DNA of 64,000 bases from Echinometra lucunter (Eukaryota; Echinodermata; Echinoidea; Camarodonta; Echinometridae). Positions within the stretch are counted from its first letter, which is position 1; each line of letters opens with the position of its first letter. The notes below the pieces were generated by a model, which saw nothing but the letters and a program-made list of their open reading frames with translations, was not told the origin of the DNA and did not search any database. The stretch covers positions 24,077,187-24,141,186 of the forward strand of contig CM057169.1 in assembly GCA_029962745.1 (NCBI GenBank), in the 5' to 3' direction. The position numbers and the translations under genes were made by a program. Below are positions 34,728 to 47,211 of this stretch, one piece after another.

Positions 34728-36909
34728 ACACACATACTCTCTGCCGCTTTTTCCTCTTATTTTTCTCCTCCCCGCTTCCCCTTTCTTTATTCTGGTATTT
34801 GTGTGGGCATGTATACAACAATAGAAAGAAAACTCCGATTAGAGTCATAGTGTTGAGTTTCAAATTTTCGACCTTTTAATTTAGATCATCTTCAGGAACT
34901 GAGGTACAACTGAACAAGAACTGATTATACAGTTAGATAAAAAGGCACCTAAATTAAAAGGTCGATAATTTGAAACTCAACACTATGACTCTAATCGGAG
35001 TTTTCTATCGTTGTATATTCACGTCATCTGCAGGCCTGCCATCATTTAAAAATGAGAAAAAGGAGTCCACGAATCGTGTGAAAAGCCGCAATCCTGTGGT
35101 AATCATGGAATGTGGGCGTGTGTTGGGGTGTCTTGTGTATGCATGTGTGGGTGTGTATGTGTAAAGTCTGTACATAACAATAATTTTTCTTTCTTTCACC
35201 TCCATATATCTCTTTCTTCTCCCCCCTCCCCCAAATCGTGGCTCATCTATTTTCATTTCAGTATGTCTTCCTCCTTCATAGCTCAAACTGAATTTTTTCT
35301 GATATCTAAAAAAAAATTTAAAAGGGAAAATCCAAACTAATAATTTCTGAAGTCAATACGTATTCACTCTAAACCCTGCAAAATAATTTATATACCAATG
35401 GTTCACTTGGATTTTATTTTTAATTTGATCTCATTTTGTACATGAATGTGTTCGATTATGTGTTTGATTATGTACAAGTGTAACGGTATCATAAAAAAGA
35501 AGCACAGTATTCTAACATTTTTAAGCACTAAAAGGTAGTTCATATGGCATGTGAACACTTCAAAGGTAGATCACATGTGAACACTTCAATGTGAGCAACT
35601 ATTTCAACTCAAAACTAAGAAGAAGCAAACAAATTTTATGCCACGGTTCAAAAACTACCATGGAAGGATTTCTGCAAGCCAAGTGTAACAGAAAATGCAC
35701 AAAAGAATGTAAACATAGAATTGTAAAACCTGAATTTCATAATAATTAGCTCAACTGCAGCAGCGTTACCAGTAGCAATTTCTTTCTTTTATTTCGATGC
35801 ACGAACCCAAATCTAAGTCATATGACTTCACTAGGAGCGTTGAATTGTAACTCTTCAGAATCATAATCAGAAATAATATTCATTTTTCAAGTTCGAAACG
35901 GATTATAGGATTATAAGAAACAAAATAAAAGTTTCCCCTTCCCTCCCCTCCCCCCCCCCTCAGAATAAATGTAGGACAAGCTAGGCTGCAGGTTATGTTC
36001 CTCTGCAGCACCGTTCATTCTGAAGACCTTTATGAAGTCCATCGATCAAGAGTGTTTAAGAGAGACCACTCATATCCTCTTAGAAGCAAACACTGCTGTC
36101 TGTTCAAACAGTATTCCAAAAAGTTCTTCTCCTTTCACTCACTGGACAGAACTTGATTCCAATACCTCTGTCTTCGACATTGCTGTGTCTGGCATGATGA
36201 TGGTCATAAGCTGTGTATAACAAAAAGGAAGAGGGAACAAAAATTGGTGATCTAAGCATTAGAAAATATTAACAAATACATGTTAACTTATTGTAAAGAC
36301 CACTTTGAAATAATACTATGTACTCTCAATCTAAAAAATATTGTAGGTCTATATAATCATGACATACAGGTAATTGGTGTATGAATAGAAATGAAAACAT
36401 GAAAAGATAAACCAAAACAGACTTACAAAATTGATGGAACATTCAAAAATTAGAGAAACAGTATTAACTCAAAGGTGTAATCCCAGCATTAAATCTAATG
36501 TACAGAAAATATCTCTTCAAAGTCTCTTTCCCTCACCTTTTAATCATGCTATCTGTGATTTCTGTACTCAAGTACCTTTACGGATCTACAGATATGGAAA
36601 ATCATCAAATTGATATTGTGATTTTTAATCAGTTTTTGCATTTTTTTGTAAGTTTGACACAGGCAGGAAATGTACAAGAATGAAGATCAGATCACGGTGA
36701 GCAGAATCAGCAGATTAGCCGTTTTGTAGCCGTTCTTCCGCTCGTTATAGCCGTTTCGTAGCCCTTTTGAAAACAGCTACAAAATGGCTACAAAACTGCA
36801 AAACACAATAAACTGCTACAAAACTGCACTTTGCAAATTTGGTTCACTGTGGATATTGGTGGAATCTGTATTTCTACATTCAGACTTACTCTCTTTCAAT
36901 CTCTTAGGA
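34192..36909. other. intergenic/3' region between CMC4 and TOMM6
   Basis: Contains (GA)n near 34510-34526, (CT)n near 34697-34722, a long hairpin (34814-35015), GT-rich sequence around 35110-35160 and a C run near 35948. A minus-strand exon-like piece, 36210-36143, with a TTATACACAG acceptor and a TCCA|GTGAGT donor, may be a 3' untranslated exon of TOMM6 or part of an unrecognised gene. Confidence 0.4.
34814..35015. repeat. long hairpin / foldback element
   Basis: Arms of about 65-70 bases: TACAACAATAGAAAGAAAAC through GAGTCATAGTGTTGAGTTTC and ACCTTTTAATTTAG on the left pair with CTAAATTAAAAGGT through GAAACTCAACACTATGACTC and TTTTCTATCGTTGTA on the right. A loop of about 65 bases separates them. 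The arms differ by only a few indels and substitutions, so the insertion is fairly recent. Confidence 0.8.
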
Positions 36910-39123
36910 TTATGCAGGCTGAGGGGCCATGATTTCAACACTGGAGAACTCCCTTGCTAGCCAGACTCCTACACCAAAGATTGCCAGGTTTCGTACAAAC
37001 TCTCTGGGGTGGGGAACAAAAAGAATGATTGATAGACTCTTCATGCTCTTATTAAAAAACACTGAAAAGTGAAATTAAGACTATTTACAGACTTCTTTCA
37101 GGTGATCACGACTGCAGAATTAAGAGGCAGCCTCTCCAAGTTAGCAAGATGTGTCAGGATTTTACATGTTGTTGACTGAACAATACAGATACACACACTC
37201 ATTTTAGAATTTAGTGAGGTTGTAAACCTTTTTTCCACTTAACTTCATAAGTTCATTTATGAAGTTAAGACTGAAACTCGATTTGCATTTGTTAATGGTT
37301 TTAAAAATGAATCTGTGACTTTGAGTTTCTCTGGTCACATTTTTTATGTCATCACGCATGAACGCACTAGCCAAACTGATTAAAACTGTCGGTAAAGAGT
37401 CTCTAAAACTAAAGCCTAGGACGAGTGAAAATGTCTCTGTCATTGACTGTAATCTGTATGATCATATAGACTCTACTTGAAGTTGATAAGCCACATCACA
37501 CATCAACACGGCGAGCATGGGCCTGGCGCTAGTGGCTTTCGTACCAGGCCTGTGCTTCTACTTCTTCTTCTACGTCAGTACTTGACAGGATCCATCAGTC
37601 AGGATGTTGTGTCAAGGGAGAAACTTGTCTGGCAAGGTGCTTGTGTGCAGTGTAGTCAGTTGGTGCTTATGTACAACGTGCAAGTAAAAACATCTCAGCC
37701 ATCAGTGGCTTTTTTTTGACAAAGCTCCCTGGAAGGTTCCTGCCGTAGTAGAAACCAGGATTTCATGGGGGAGCATGTTCCATGCCACAACTGTTCGCGG
37801 GAAGAAGGAGTTGTGATACAATTGAGTCCGGGTGGTGATCAACTGGAATTTATTTGGGTGATATTGTCTTGTGTTACTCTGGGTCATGGGTGTAAGGAAC
37901 TGGTCTGGATTTATTGCAACAAGGCCGTGTTGGATCTTGAACAAGAGGGTGAGGCGTGCAGCATCTCTGCGTTTCTCCAGGGTGTCCCATTGAAGATTTT
38001 GGATCATGGCAGACACGTTTTCAGTATGGTGGTATTTCTGGAGAACAAATCGTGCTGCACGTCGCTGAACGGCTTCGATTTTGGCTGTGTACTTCTTTGA
38101 GGATGGGTTCCAAACTGTAGAGCAGTACTCAACATGGGGCCGAACAAGGGAAGTGTAAGCTTGTTGGTGTATCTTCTGGGAGGATCGTCTAAGATTTCTA
38201 CAGATGAGGCCGAGCATTTGGTTTGCTTTTGATGTTATTCTACTGATGTGACATTGCCAGGACAAGTTGCTCGTGAGTGTGATTCCCAAGTACTTATATT
38301 CCTTGACTTCTGATAGTTGGATGTTGCCAAGATGGTAGTTGCCTTCTAGGTTGTTATGTTTGAGTGTGAACCGAAGAAGGTGGCATTTATCGGTATTGAA
38401 TCTCATCTGCCAGGTAACTGACCACTGGTGGAGAAGATCAAGGTCCTGTTGCAGGATATGGTGGTCATGCAGGTCACGGATGGGTCGATAGATGAGACAA
38501 TCATCTGCAAACAGTCTTAGCTTTGAGGAGATGCCATTGGGAATGTCGTTGATGTAAGTGATAAAGAGGAGCGGACCGAGTACTGTTCCTTGTGGAACGC
38601 CTGATGAAACAGGAGTCCAATCGGATGATTGGCCGTCTACGACAACCCGTTGGGATCTCTCAGTAAGGAAAGCTCAGATCCACAGTAGTAAGTGACCCCG
38701 AATACCATAGTGGTCTAGCTTCTGCAAGAGACGCTCATGAGGGACCCGATCAAAGGCTTTGGAGAAGTCTAATACAATGGCATCAACTTGCTCCCTCTGG
38801 TCAAGGGATCGACTGATGGAATACAGTACTACAGCATTATGCATTGGCGCATGTGAGTGTGACTGTGCTTATTCCGTCAGGCCTGCGCCCGGTGCGAAAA
38901 GCGCCCATGACACATCGCCATTGATTGTTTGGCCTCTTGAGCTTACACTAAAACGTACATGTGGGGCTACTGATTAACATTGGCAAGGATGCTAAGTAAA
39001 GGGATACGATTTTTAACAATTTGCTCGATTTTAAAGATGAAAATAAGATTCTCACCTCGTAAAGTCATCTTTGTACAAGGCTTTCGCCACAGCTAGTGCA
39101 CTCGAAACTTTTGACTCTGGCAT
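36910..39123 (-). CDS. TOMM6: TOM6 homologue (mitochondrial import receptor subunit), two exons
   Basis: On the minus strand, exon 1 is 39123-39056 (ATG ... ACGAG|GTGAGA) and exon 2 is 37003-36910 (CCACCCCAG|AGAGTTTG ... TAA). The join is in phase and gives 53 residues. The N-terminus MPESKVSSALAVAKALYKDD leads into a single hydrophobic helix with NLAIFGVGVWLAREF, and the protein ends EIMAPQPA. Human TOMM6 has GVWLARN and ends in MAPQPGV, so the C-terminal half is diagnostic. TOM6 is a tail-anchored small subunit that stabilises the outer-membrane TOM complex. The N-terminus is shorter than in vertebrates. The 2.05-kb intron holds a LINE in the same orientation (37702-38850). A donor (AGA|GTAAGT, 36890) just past the stop suggests an intron in the 3' UTR. 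Confidence 0.93.
37702..38850 (-). pseudogene. 5'-truncated Jockey/CR1-type LINE in the TOMM6 intron
   Basis: Minus-strand translation gives an RT in order: LDFSKAFDRVPHERLL (catalytic Asp), SSGVPQGTVLGPLL, LRLFADDCLIY (catalytic Asp pair), then a 234-codon uninterrupted C-terminal part (38406-37702) with YLGITLTSNLSW, HVEYCSTVWNPSSKKY and VQRRAARFV. An in-frame TGA between LLLWI and AFLTERSQR breaks the RT. The endonuclease end is missing. The long intact tail suggests fairly recent insertion. Confidence 0.9.
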
Positions 39124-39579
39124 TTTGACGCTTGTTTCCTTACTTTCCTCAAAAATTTCCTCCTGCAATGTGTGCCTGCGCCTGTGCTGCATATTACACC
39201 AGAGGGCGGCATAAAATTGTTGTTAAAAACTTTTTGCTGAAACTTTCTTATCAATTTTGAGCTAACAAAAATGATAGCGCTAATTAATAGTAGTACATAA
39301 GAACTGAGGGGGAGCTTCAATGAGTTCAGCTACATTCTATCAGGATAACGGTCATACAGAAAAAAAATTAAGAGGATACCTGTACCTATTCTACACACTA
39401 CTCTGACAACAATCAGAAAATCCGACTTACCATGGAGAATAGGTTTACTCTATTTTAAGGCTCACACCCCTCTCAGAAAACGTGTATGAGATAATGAGAG
39501 GGGCTCGTTGGAGCCAGACGAAAATCTCAGTGGAGTAATTATTCCAAACGAATGATTTTTTTTCTTCAAATTTTGTCTA

Positions 39580-41020
39580 TACTATAAGATAAGATAAGAT
39601 AAGATAAGATCTATAGACCCCTCTCGGGGTATGAGAGTACAAACAAAGAACAAAGAAACATATTTACAATTATACATACATACATTATATACATACATTA
39701 TAGATGTGAATACATAGGTTTAGTAGACAGAAATATCGTATACAAAAGAACATTTTACAAGACTAGCCGTTCTGGCTGTTTGACTATTCTACCACTACGA
39801 GTACATACAGTTCTATTTTATTACTTCCTGTAAAATGGCATTCTTTACTCTTTACATTTGGAGTCTGAGTAAATTGCATCATAATAGTCCTGGCATATTT
39901 TGCTATTTTCTTAAGCTGGCAAGTATTTGCAGAATTGAATAACTGAGATATTTGTAAGCTACATGGTCTACTTTTATACATTTTGAGTGATAAATACATG
40001 CGTCTTTCTTGTAGTGAAACTCATCTCCTGAATTTGAAGATACGCAGAGTGAACATTGCATTTCTTCTATCAAACTTGCATCAAATCTACTCTTGTTTAC
40101 AGGTAATGCATGCGACTCATCGGAATTTGCTGAGAGTAATAATATCTTTTTGGCTTAGGACAAAAAAGTATCTTTCAATCTTCCGATCATTTTTAAACAT
40201 TCTGTTATTTGTACATATACGATTAGACCACACTGATTATTTCCATTCCTGTTGGAACATAATTATCATAGAGTATCAATTTTAAAGCATTAAGTATACA
40301 TTCAGAACTATAACCAAGCCAGACATTCCCTAAGCCTGCATATTGAAAAGCATCTTCAATAAACTTAAACCAAAGTGATGTGAGTGGAGAATCATTATCT
40401 TTATGCATGCACATTTTATGAGTAAGTTATAAAAAAATATACGAATACTTCTGTTCCTTCCCTGTTGCTATTCTCAACCAAAATCCGATCATTCTACATT
40501 TCACATAGTTTAATATCAATCCACGACCTGTTTCACCATACAGTCTGGCGTACACTTATTTACATGTAAAATTGTCCTTGGAAACTTTCTATGGAAAACT
40601 TCAATTTGAATTATGCATTCAAACCCCAAAACTTATACCATACAATAGTATAGGTAATACTAAATGGTCAAACAAGTAGCATCAACTGATAGCTGTAATC
40701 TTTTTGCTTTCACCAACATACTATAAGGCCTTCCTAGCCTGTGTAACTTGCTTACAGATTACTTTTTTAAAGTTACCATCATTATAATTGAATCTCACGC
40801 CCAGGTAAATAAAATCATCAACTACATCAATCACGTTACCATCGTAAGTAAAGGTTGGCATTTTTCCGATTTAGCTAACAGGTAAACGGGGTTGAGGAAG
40901 GCCACAGCCCAGCGAAAAACGGATATGACATTCCGATCATTTTTTTTTTTCTTCAAATTTAAGAGATCATAAAGCAGACTTAGTTTCTGAGCAGTTTTCT
41001 CATCAAGATTATCGGGCACA
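39580..41020 (-). pseudogene. degraded LINE relic with AAGAT-type 3' tail
   Basis: The minus strand contains DDFIYLGVRFNYNDGNFKK at about 40820-40760, the 'Y-LG' region that follows the RT core in Jockey-group ORF2. It is followed by broken segments (40414-40223, 39999-39784) resembling the zinc-ribbon-like C-terminus. Multiple stops and frameshifts are present. The 3' end is marked by a (TAAGA)n tract at 39584-39610 on the plus strand, i.e. a TCTTA tail in element orientation. Confidence 0.65.
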
Positions 41021-41273
41021 TTTTATTTTGAATATCAAAAAGTTAACAGTATTTGGCACAGAAAATAATTGGACTCCTCCTGAGTGTAACAACATGACCA
41101 TGATGTCACAAAAAATAAGGCATCATTTTGAAAACTAAACTGTGATGGTGAAACTCGTGTAAGTTTAAGACTGGACAAACCTGGATTTAATACCACATAA
41201 AAGTTATGGTCATAATCATTTTAATATACAAAGGGCCAAAGGCTTGTCTTGGAAAAAAAGGTTTTATGAGAGC

Positions 41274-41878
41274 TTAAAGGGAACCAAAACCCTGGGTAAA
41301 ATCAATTTCAATGAAAAGAGAGGATAGAGAGAAGCAACTTTTTTAAAAAGTTCTACCAAAATCGGTTACAAAATGCAAGTTATGAAAGTTTGAAAAGTTT
41401 TTATTTACTTTCTATGACTGTCCTCAAACTGGCGACGTTGCTTCAAAATGGCAAGTCTTTGAGGACAACTTTTACGTCTCTTAGTGTTTTGTTAACAAAA
41501 TTTCATATTTCCTCCATTGTCTCGCAAGGGGTATATAGCCTGTTTCCTTCTTAGCTCAAGATTTATCATGAGAAAAGTGTTTTTGACACAAGATATGTTG
41601 TGTTCACAAAGACTCAAAGAGACAAGCATCTTCAGAAATAATGGAGAACATATGAAATTTTGTGTACAAAACATCAGATTTGTCCACAAAAACTTGCCAC
41701 TTTGAAGTAACGTTGCTAATCTGAGGATCGCCATAGAAATTACATCGAGACTTTTCAAACTCTCATAAATTTCTCATTTTGTAACCGACTTTGATGGAAC
41801 TTTTTTAAAACTGCTTTTATCTCTCTATCCTCTCTTTTCATTAAAATTGATTTTACCCAGGGGTTTGGTTCTCTTTAA
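41274..41878. mobile_element. foldback MITE, copy 2
   Basis: Same family as 14149-14659: TTAAAGGGAACCAAAACCC, ATGAAAAGAGAGGATAGAG and AAATCGGTTACAAAATG recur inverted at the right, ending GGTTTGGTTCTCTTTAA. The centre carries its own inverted pair (ATTTCATATTTCCTCCATTG against AATGGAGAACATATGAAAT). It is non-coding; ORFs on both strands here come from the palindrome. Confidence 0.8.
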
Positions 41879-42188
41879 TGATGAAGCATATTGACAGACA
41901 TGGCATATTCATCGGGCATGACAAATTTGTCCGCTTTTTCCATTAAAGAATGAAAGGTACATGTATGACGGATCTTCGGTTGTTTATATAGTAATAGAGA
42001 ACTCACATCATAGAGATCTCTGTGAATCACATTGTACTACACTGTACAAAATTTCAGCTTTTTACTCATATGAGTCTTCTTTATGTAATTCTATTTATGT
42101 AAAGTCACATGGATTGGAAAAGGAGACCTTCGGATAAGTTAAATTAATCCTTTTCATTTCCCGGCATCCATGTGACTCTCCTACTATC

Positions 42189-42192
42189 ATGT

Positions 42193-42227
<35 letters not shown>

Positions 42228-42390
42228 AGTGTTGTTGTTGTTGTTGTTGCTGCTGCTGCTGTTGTTGTTGTGGGGTGGTTTTTTGTTGTTGTTGTTTTTT
42301 TTTTGGTTGTTGTCTTAATTTGCCGAATAAAATTAAAATAATAATAATAATATTGATAATAATGATGATAATAATAATAATGTATCATCA
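42189..42390. repeat. GTT/GCT microsatellite and AAT/GAT-rich tract
   Basis: A (GTT)n run with a short GCT interruption at about 42194-42300, followed by AAT/GAT-rich sequence. The apparent Thr/Tyr-rich minus-strand ORF is an artefact of it. Confidence 0.9.
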
Positions 42391-42544
42391 TATAGGCCTA
42401 GTTCTGAAAGCGCTAAAAGTTAAAATCGATTCTTTCCATATCCAAATGTGATAAACCACGGATATAGTTTGATCCCGGAATTCATACCTAGAGAAACCAA
42501 GGGAAGATTGTGAACGCAGGCATGTTATGCCTCTGTATTCACTT

Positions 42545-43140
42545 ACTTACTTAAGGTTACTTAAGGTCGAGTTCTGGACGCAGGAACTAATGCGTCTATG
42601 TCCAGATCTTGTGATCTGGGAAGATCTCTGTTGGCCTTGACATTACTGATATGGCTGGGGGGATCTGCTCTATATTTGTATTTAAATTCAGCATTGTGCC
42701 AGAACTTATCTAGCTTGTTTTCAAAGTGTATAACACTATCAGCCTCAACAACAGAATTTGGGAGGCTGTTCCACATATTTACTACTCTCATTGAGAAGAA
42801 GTTACAACGTGTACTTTTGTTAGCTCTTTTCTTGCTTAATTTATAACTATTGCCGCGGGTTTGGGAAATATTGAATTCTCATATAGGAGCAAGGCTAGGG
42901 TCATACACCCTTATCATTTTAAAGGTCTCAATCATATCACCTCGTGCACGTCTATAAACTAGAGTAGGCAGATTCAATTTACGTAATCTTTCTTCATAGC
43001 TTAAACCTTTCAAAGAGGGAACAAGTCTCGTGGCCCTTCTCTGAACATTTTCCAAGGCATCAATATGTTTGTATTTATATGGACACCACAGACTGAGCAT
43101 ATTCAAGATGAGGTCTTACTAGACCTTTGTAAAGTCTAGG
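42545..43140 (-). pseudogene. LINE RT C-terminal fragment, two frames
   Basis: The minus strand 43106-42879 has YKYKHIDALENVQRRATRLV, then KLNLPTLVYRRARGDMIETF. Segment 42791-42561 has RVVNMWNSLPNSVVEADSV. Both are typical of the C-terminus of CR1/Jockey-type ORF2. A frame change separates them at about 42850. The 3' end runs into a TTACTTAAGG repeat near 42541. The RT core is absent. Confidence 0.85.
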
Positions 43141-44601
43141 GGAAAAAATCAGTACTAGATTCTTCCTCTTTAAGATGGCTGGCTCACTTCCAGTACAGGG
43201 CTTTCGTAGTCATATTTTATAAGCTCATTCTTCCAGCATCTATCTAAAGCAGCTTCAAAACTGTTCATTAAGAAAAAAAACATCAAAAACTGTTCATTAT
43301 ACATATCATGCGCTTTATAGTTTGTTAAATTTTCTTTTCCCTTTTTAATTTGTTGCCTTAGTGACACTGTAACCTTGTATAGTTATTGCCTACTAACTTC
43401 TTTTCTACGTCAGTTCAAAAACGATTGTTTTCACGAGTTAGAAGTCATTATTCAGCTTGTAAGTTGCTTCCAGATATTCATATATTTAATTTCATTAATA
43501 GAAGGTGTTTATGTGTAATATAATTACTTGAAAGAGTAAGATAACAGTCGAAATCAAAGCACGAGTGATATGTATAGTCCCCACACATAAAGCATTGGTG
43601 TTGTTAATCATGTTAATAATGTTACGTTAAGGGGTTTAAGTAAGCTTAGGCTACATCACTCACACTAGTAGTGCTCGGTTATACTAACCTCGCACAACAG
43701 ACGTGCTGTAGCGTGCAAATTGCTGACAATAGGAAAGTAGTGCTCTACCAATTAATTGGGGGGGACAGAGGAGCAAGATCTGTGTCACCAGTGATCAGAA
43801 AAATATTTTTCAAAATTCACTTGATTAAGATGATTTACATCCAGTTGGAGGAACACCTGGAGGAATGGAATAGAAATGGGATATATTATCATCCTAGTTG
43901 TAAAAAATCAAATATTTTATGTGAATTTGTTGATTATTTTAGTAATTTCAATCTTTGACTATAGAGGGCAGCATGTCACATAAATTTGCACAGCTCAGCA
44001 TACCATTGTAGCCCTGTGTGAGGCTACATATGAAAGTAGTCAGTAGCAAAGCTGTGGACTTGATGTTTTTAATATATCTGGCATTTACATCAAGCTGTAC
44101 ATACATGACATAGGTACCATTTAGCTATGTGGAGAAGAGTGTAAACAAAAACACAAACGGTGTGAAATCACCCTTCTTCATGTGGGCACTCATCCTGTGT
44201 ACATGAACAAAGCTAATGGAGAGTTGCTCGCATATGATGTCATCAGTGTTGCCAATTTGCAGAGCCGAGAGTAATTTACTAGAAAATGTAAATGAGTGTA
44301 ATTTTCTTATTCTTTGACTGATTTTGCTCATTTCTTTTTTAAAATGCTGTTCAAATTTAACTCCTTTTGTTGAAACAGTGAAATTTCTGGGGCGGACTTT
44401 GCCTTTAATCTAGTTATCACAGTGATTAAAAAACAGTTTGAGCCTTGAAGTTAACTGAATATAGGTGGAGGCATATAAAAGATTGCAGTCACATTCACCT
44501 TGTTTTTTGTTTGTTTGTTTGTTTGTTTTTTTCTTGTTTTTGATCTAGTGTCCAGCAGCAGCTGTATAAAGAGGGTCACACATACAGGAGAACACATTTG
44601 A
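43141..44601. other. region between LINE relic and MRPL2
   Basis: No gene is supported. An acceptor-like TTTTTGATCTAG at 44537-44548 just before the MRPL2 start suggests an untranslated 5' exon upstream that I cannot locate. A GTTT tandem lies at about 44504-44527. Confidence 0.45.
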
Positions 44602-47180
44602 ATGTCAGGCATGATGAGCACAAGGAACTCCATCTTGCAACTTTGTAACATCTTCCGGACTCTCACTCTCTCTAAAAATGTGGCCATTCAAACAGTTCTC
44701 CCTACTCGATGTTCATCCCTCTTGACTAGTCATGGACACACACCATCAAGCCATAAGGTGTCATTTTCCTGTATGGTGTTCAGAGCATCAACATTACAGA
44801 CATTGAATCTCATGCAAAGAGAGCCTCACAGAGAGTTTCACTCGAGTCAAACTCTCGAAAGGTTCAGGCCCTGGAAGAATACTCCAGAGTACACCTTGAG
44901 ACCACTTGGGAAGAAGAGAATTACTAGCAGAAATCATACAGGTCAGTTACAACATATCAGCATGACTCCCCCAGATTGCCAACCTGAACAACTGCACCCC
45001 CTCCTCCACTAGACAAAATCTCTCTCAAACAAATTTGTAGTTTATTTGGCCTTTTTTCACCCAAATGCATTGCAGAATATGGAACACACTCCAGAAATGC
45101 TCATACTTTGGAAGGGAATGTCACTTTTAACCAGTTGAACACTAAGGCCAAAATAACGCAGGCTAAGGTCTATGGAAAATTCATGTAAAATAAAATTGTG
45201 TATAACAGGTTAAAATATGAACATGATAATCTTGTTACATGAGACTTCAAAAGAAATTTCTTATCTTTTAAAGCAGTTTATGATAAATTCAAGTGCAATT
45301 CATTCATTTTATCTTTTTACTGATACTGATATGACCATTTTGAATTTTCTTCTTCCCAATAGGAAGGATAGTATGCGGGAGAAGAGGAGGAGGTGCTAAG
45401 CGAAGGTATCGAATGGTGGACTTCAAACGAGTGGGACCGGCTGAAGGGCCTCCCTTAGAGGAGAAGGTTCTAGAAATCAGGTACATTTTAAAAATACTAC
45501 CAGTATTCACTTGACTGGAGATATTAATGAGATTCGAATGCAATTTTCTGGCACCTATGGGGGTTTTTTTTCTTCATTTTATTGATTTTTACCTAAGTTC
45601 TCTTTTAGGCCTGTTTGTTTGAATATTTATTTAATTATATTGCTGAATGCTCCTGGTTATGTTGTTGTTTAATCTGTGAATTATATTTTTCCCCGTCTGA
45701 TCAGGTACGACCCAAACAGGACAGCAGATATTGCCATTGTAGCAGGAGGGAACAAAAAGAGATACATCATAGCCTCAGCTAACATGGAGCCAGGGGATAT
45801 CATTAGGACATCAGGGCATATAGGCAGAATGACAGGTAGGTCTTGGGGTATATCAAGTTGTTGAGCATGAATTGATTTCAGTATACTGTATAAGCTGTTA
45901 TTTTCATGAGGGCATTATTTTTGCAAATTTAGTGAATCATTCACCAATCGTGAATTGCAAAAATATTGCCACTGTTGCATTTCAACCTGCAAAAATATCC
46001 GGTAAGAAAGAGGGTCACTGAAAATGCGATATGTATCCAGAAATCGGGGGTTATCACAGGGTTTTTCATTTTCGAGTGTGATGGTATCGGTAAAAAAAAA
46101 AAAAAAATTGAAAACTACACCCTCCACCCCCCGCCCGCGGACTTGCCGATATGGCCCTTTTGTGTATTAAGTTCACTGCAAGTCCCGTTTGCCAATGCCA
46201 CTGCACTTGCACTGACTCGTGAAAATGTCTGAGGCTTGCATTACAAAAATAGCCATACAAAAAGATATTGGCTAATACAGTAACTTATATTTTCCATAGA
46301 ACTTAGCCCCAGTAGAAATTGACCACAAAGCATTTATCTTCTTATAAAGATTTGCTATTGATTTGAATCAATCGCAACTATATTGATTTCAACTACATGC
46401 TTAAGAGATAGGAGTTGAGATTAATCTCAGAGTTGCAATCGATTTGAATAAATTGCAACTCTTTTTAAGACGGGGGGCCCATGTGTCATGCAATCATTCT
46501 GGGATCCCACATAGCTCATTTTTGTTCTGGTCATTGTTATCACCAGTGGTTGCCAATGAGGGTGACGCCTACCCCCTTGGAGCTCTTCCCATTGGATCAT
46601 TGGTACACTGTGTAGAGATCTATCCTGGTCAGGGGGCAGTCAGGGTCAGAGCTGGGGGAACATCGGCACAGATCCTTCGCAAGGTCGGTGGACAGGTCAT
46701 CTTACAGCTGCCTTCAAAGCTACAGATTAGTGTCAGTGAGAGGTGCATGGCTGCGGTTGGCAGGGTTTCAGGAGACCAGCATAACAGGATGTTCATAGGT
46801 GAGAGTATAGGCTTCTCAGGAACAGTGAAGGATTAAATCATTTAGTGAAATTTTATCCTTTTATTATACCACTCCTTGATCACAGGTGAACATTAGGGAG
46901 ATTTTAGTAAATTTTTATGGATTTGTTCTTTATGTTCTCATTTAACTATACTTCTTTAAGTACAATTTGTAGCATACGTATATACCAGTCATTTTTCCTT
47001 TGGAAAATTTTTTAGTTTGTTTTTGTTTGGGTTTTTTTGTACCAAACAAAATTACATCAATCATTTCTTTTAATAGCTTCAATAGGAAATTAAAGAAATT
47101 CTTCTTATTTTCTGATTTCTTGCCATGAAAACTATATTTGTTTCCGAATGTTTTTTTAGGGATGTGCAGGGGGTTTTTTG

Positions 47181-47211
<31 letters not shown>

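Noticed and set aside
37765..38100. 111-codon plus-strand ORF
   Set aside because: Antisense of the LINE RT fragment at 37702-38850.
42095..42391. Thr/Tyr-rich ORF
   Set aside because: Translation of the GTT and AAT/GAT microsatellite.
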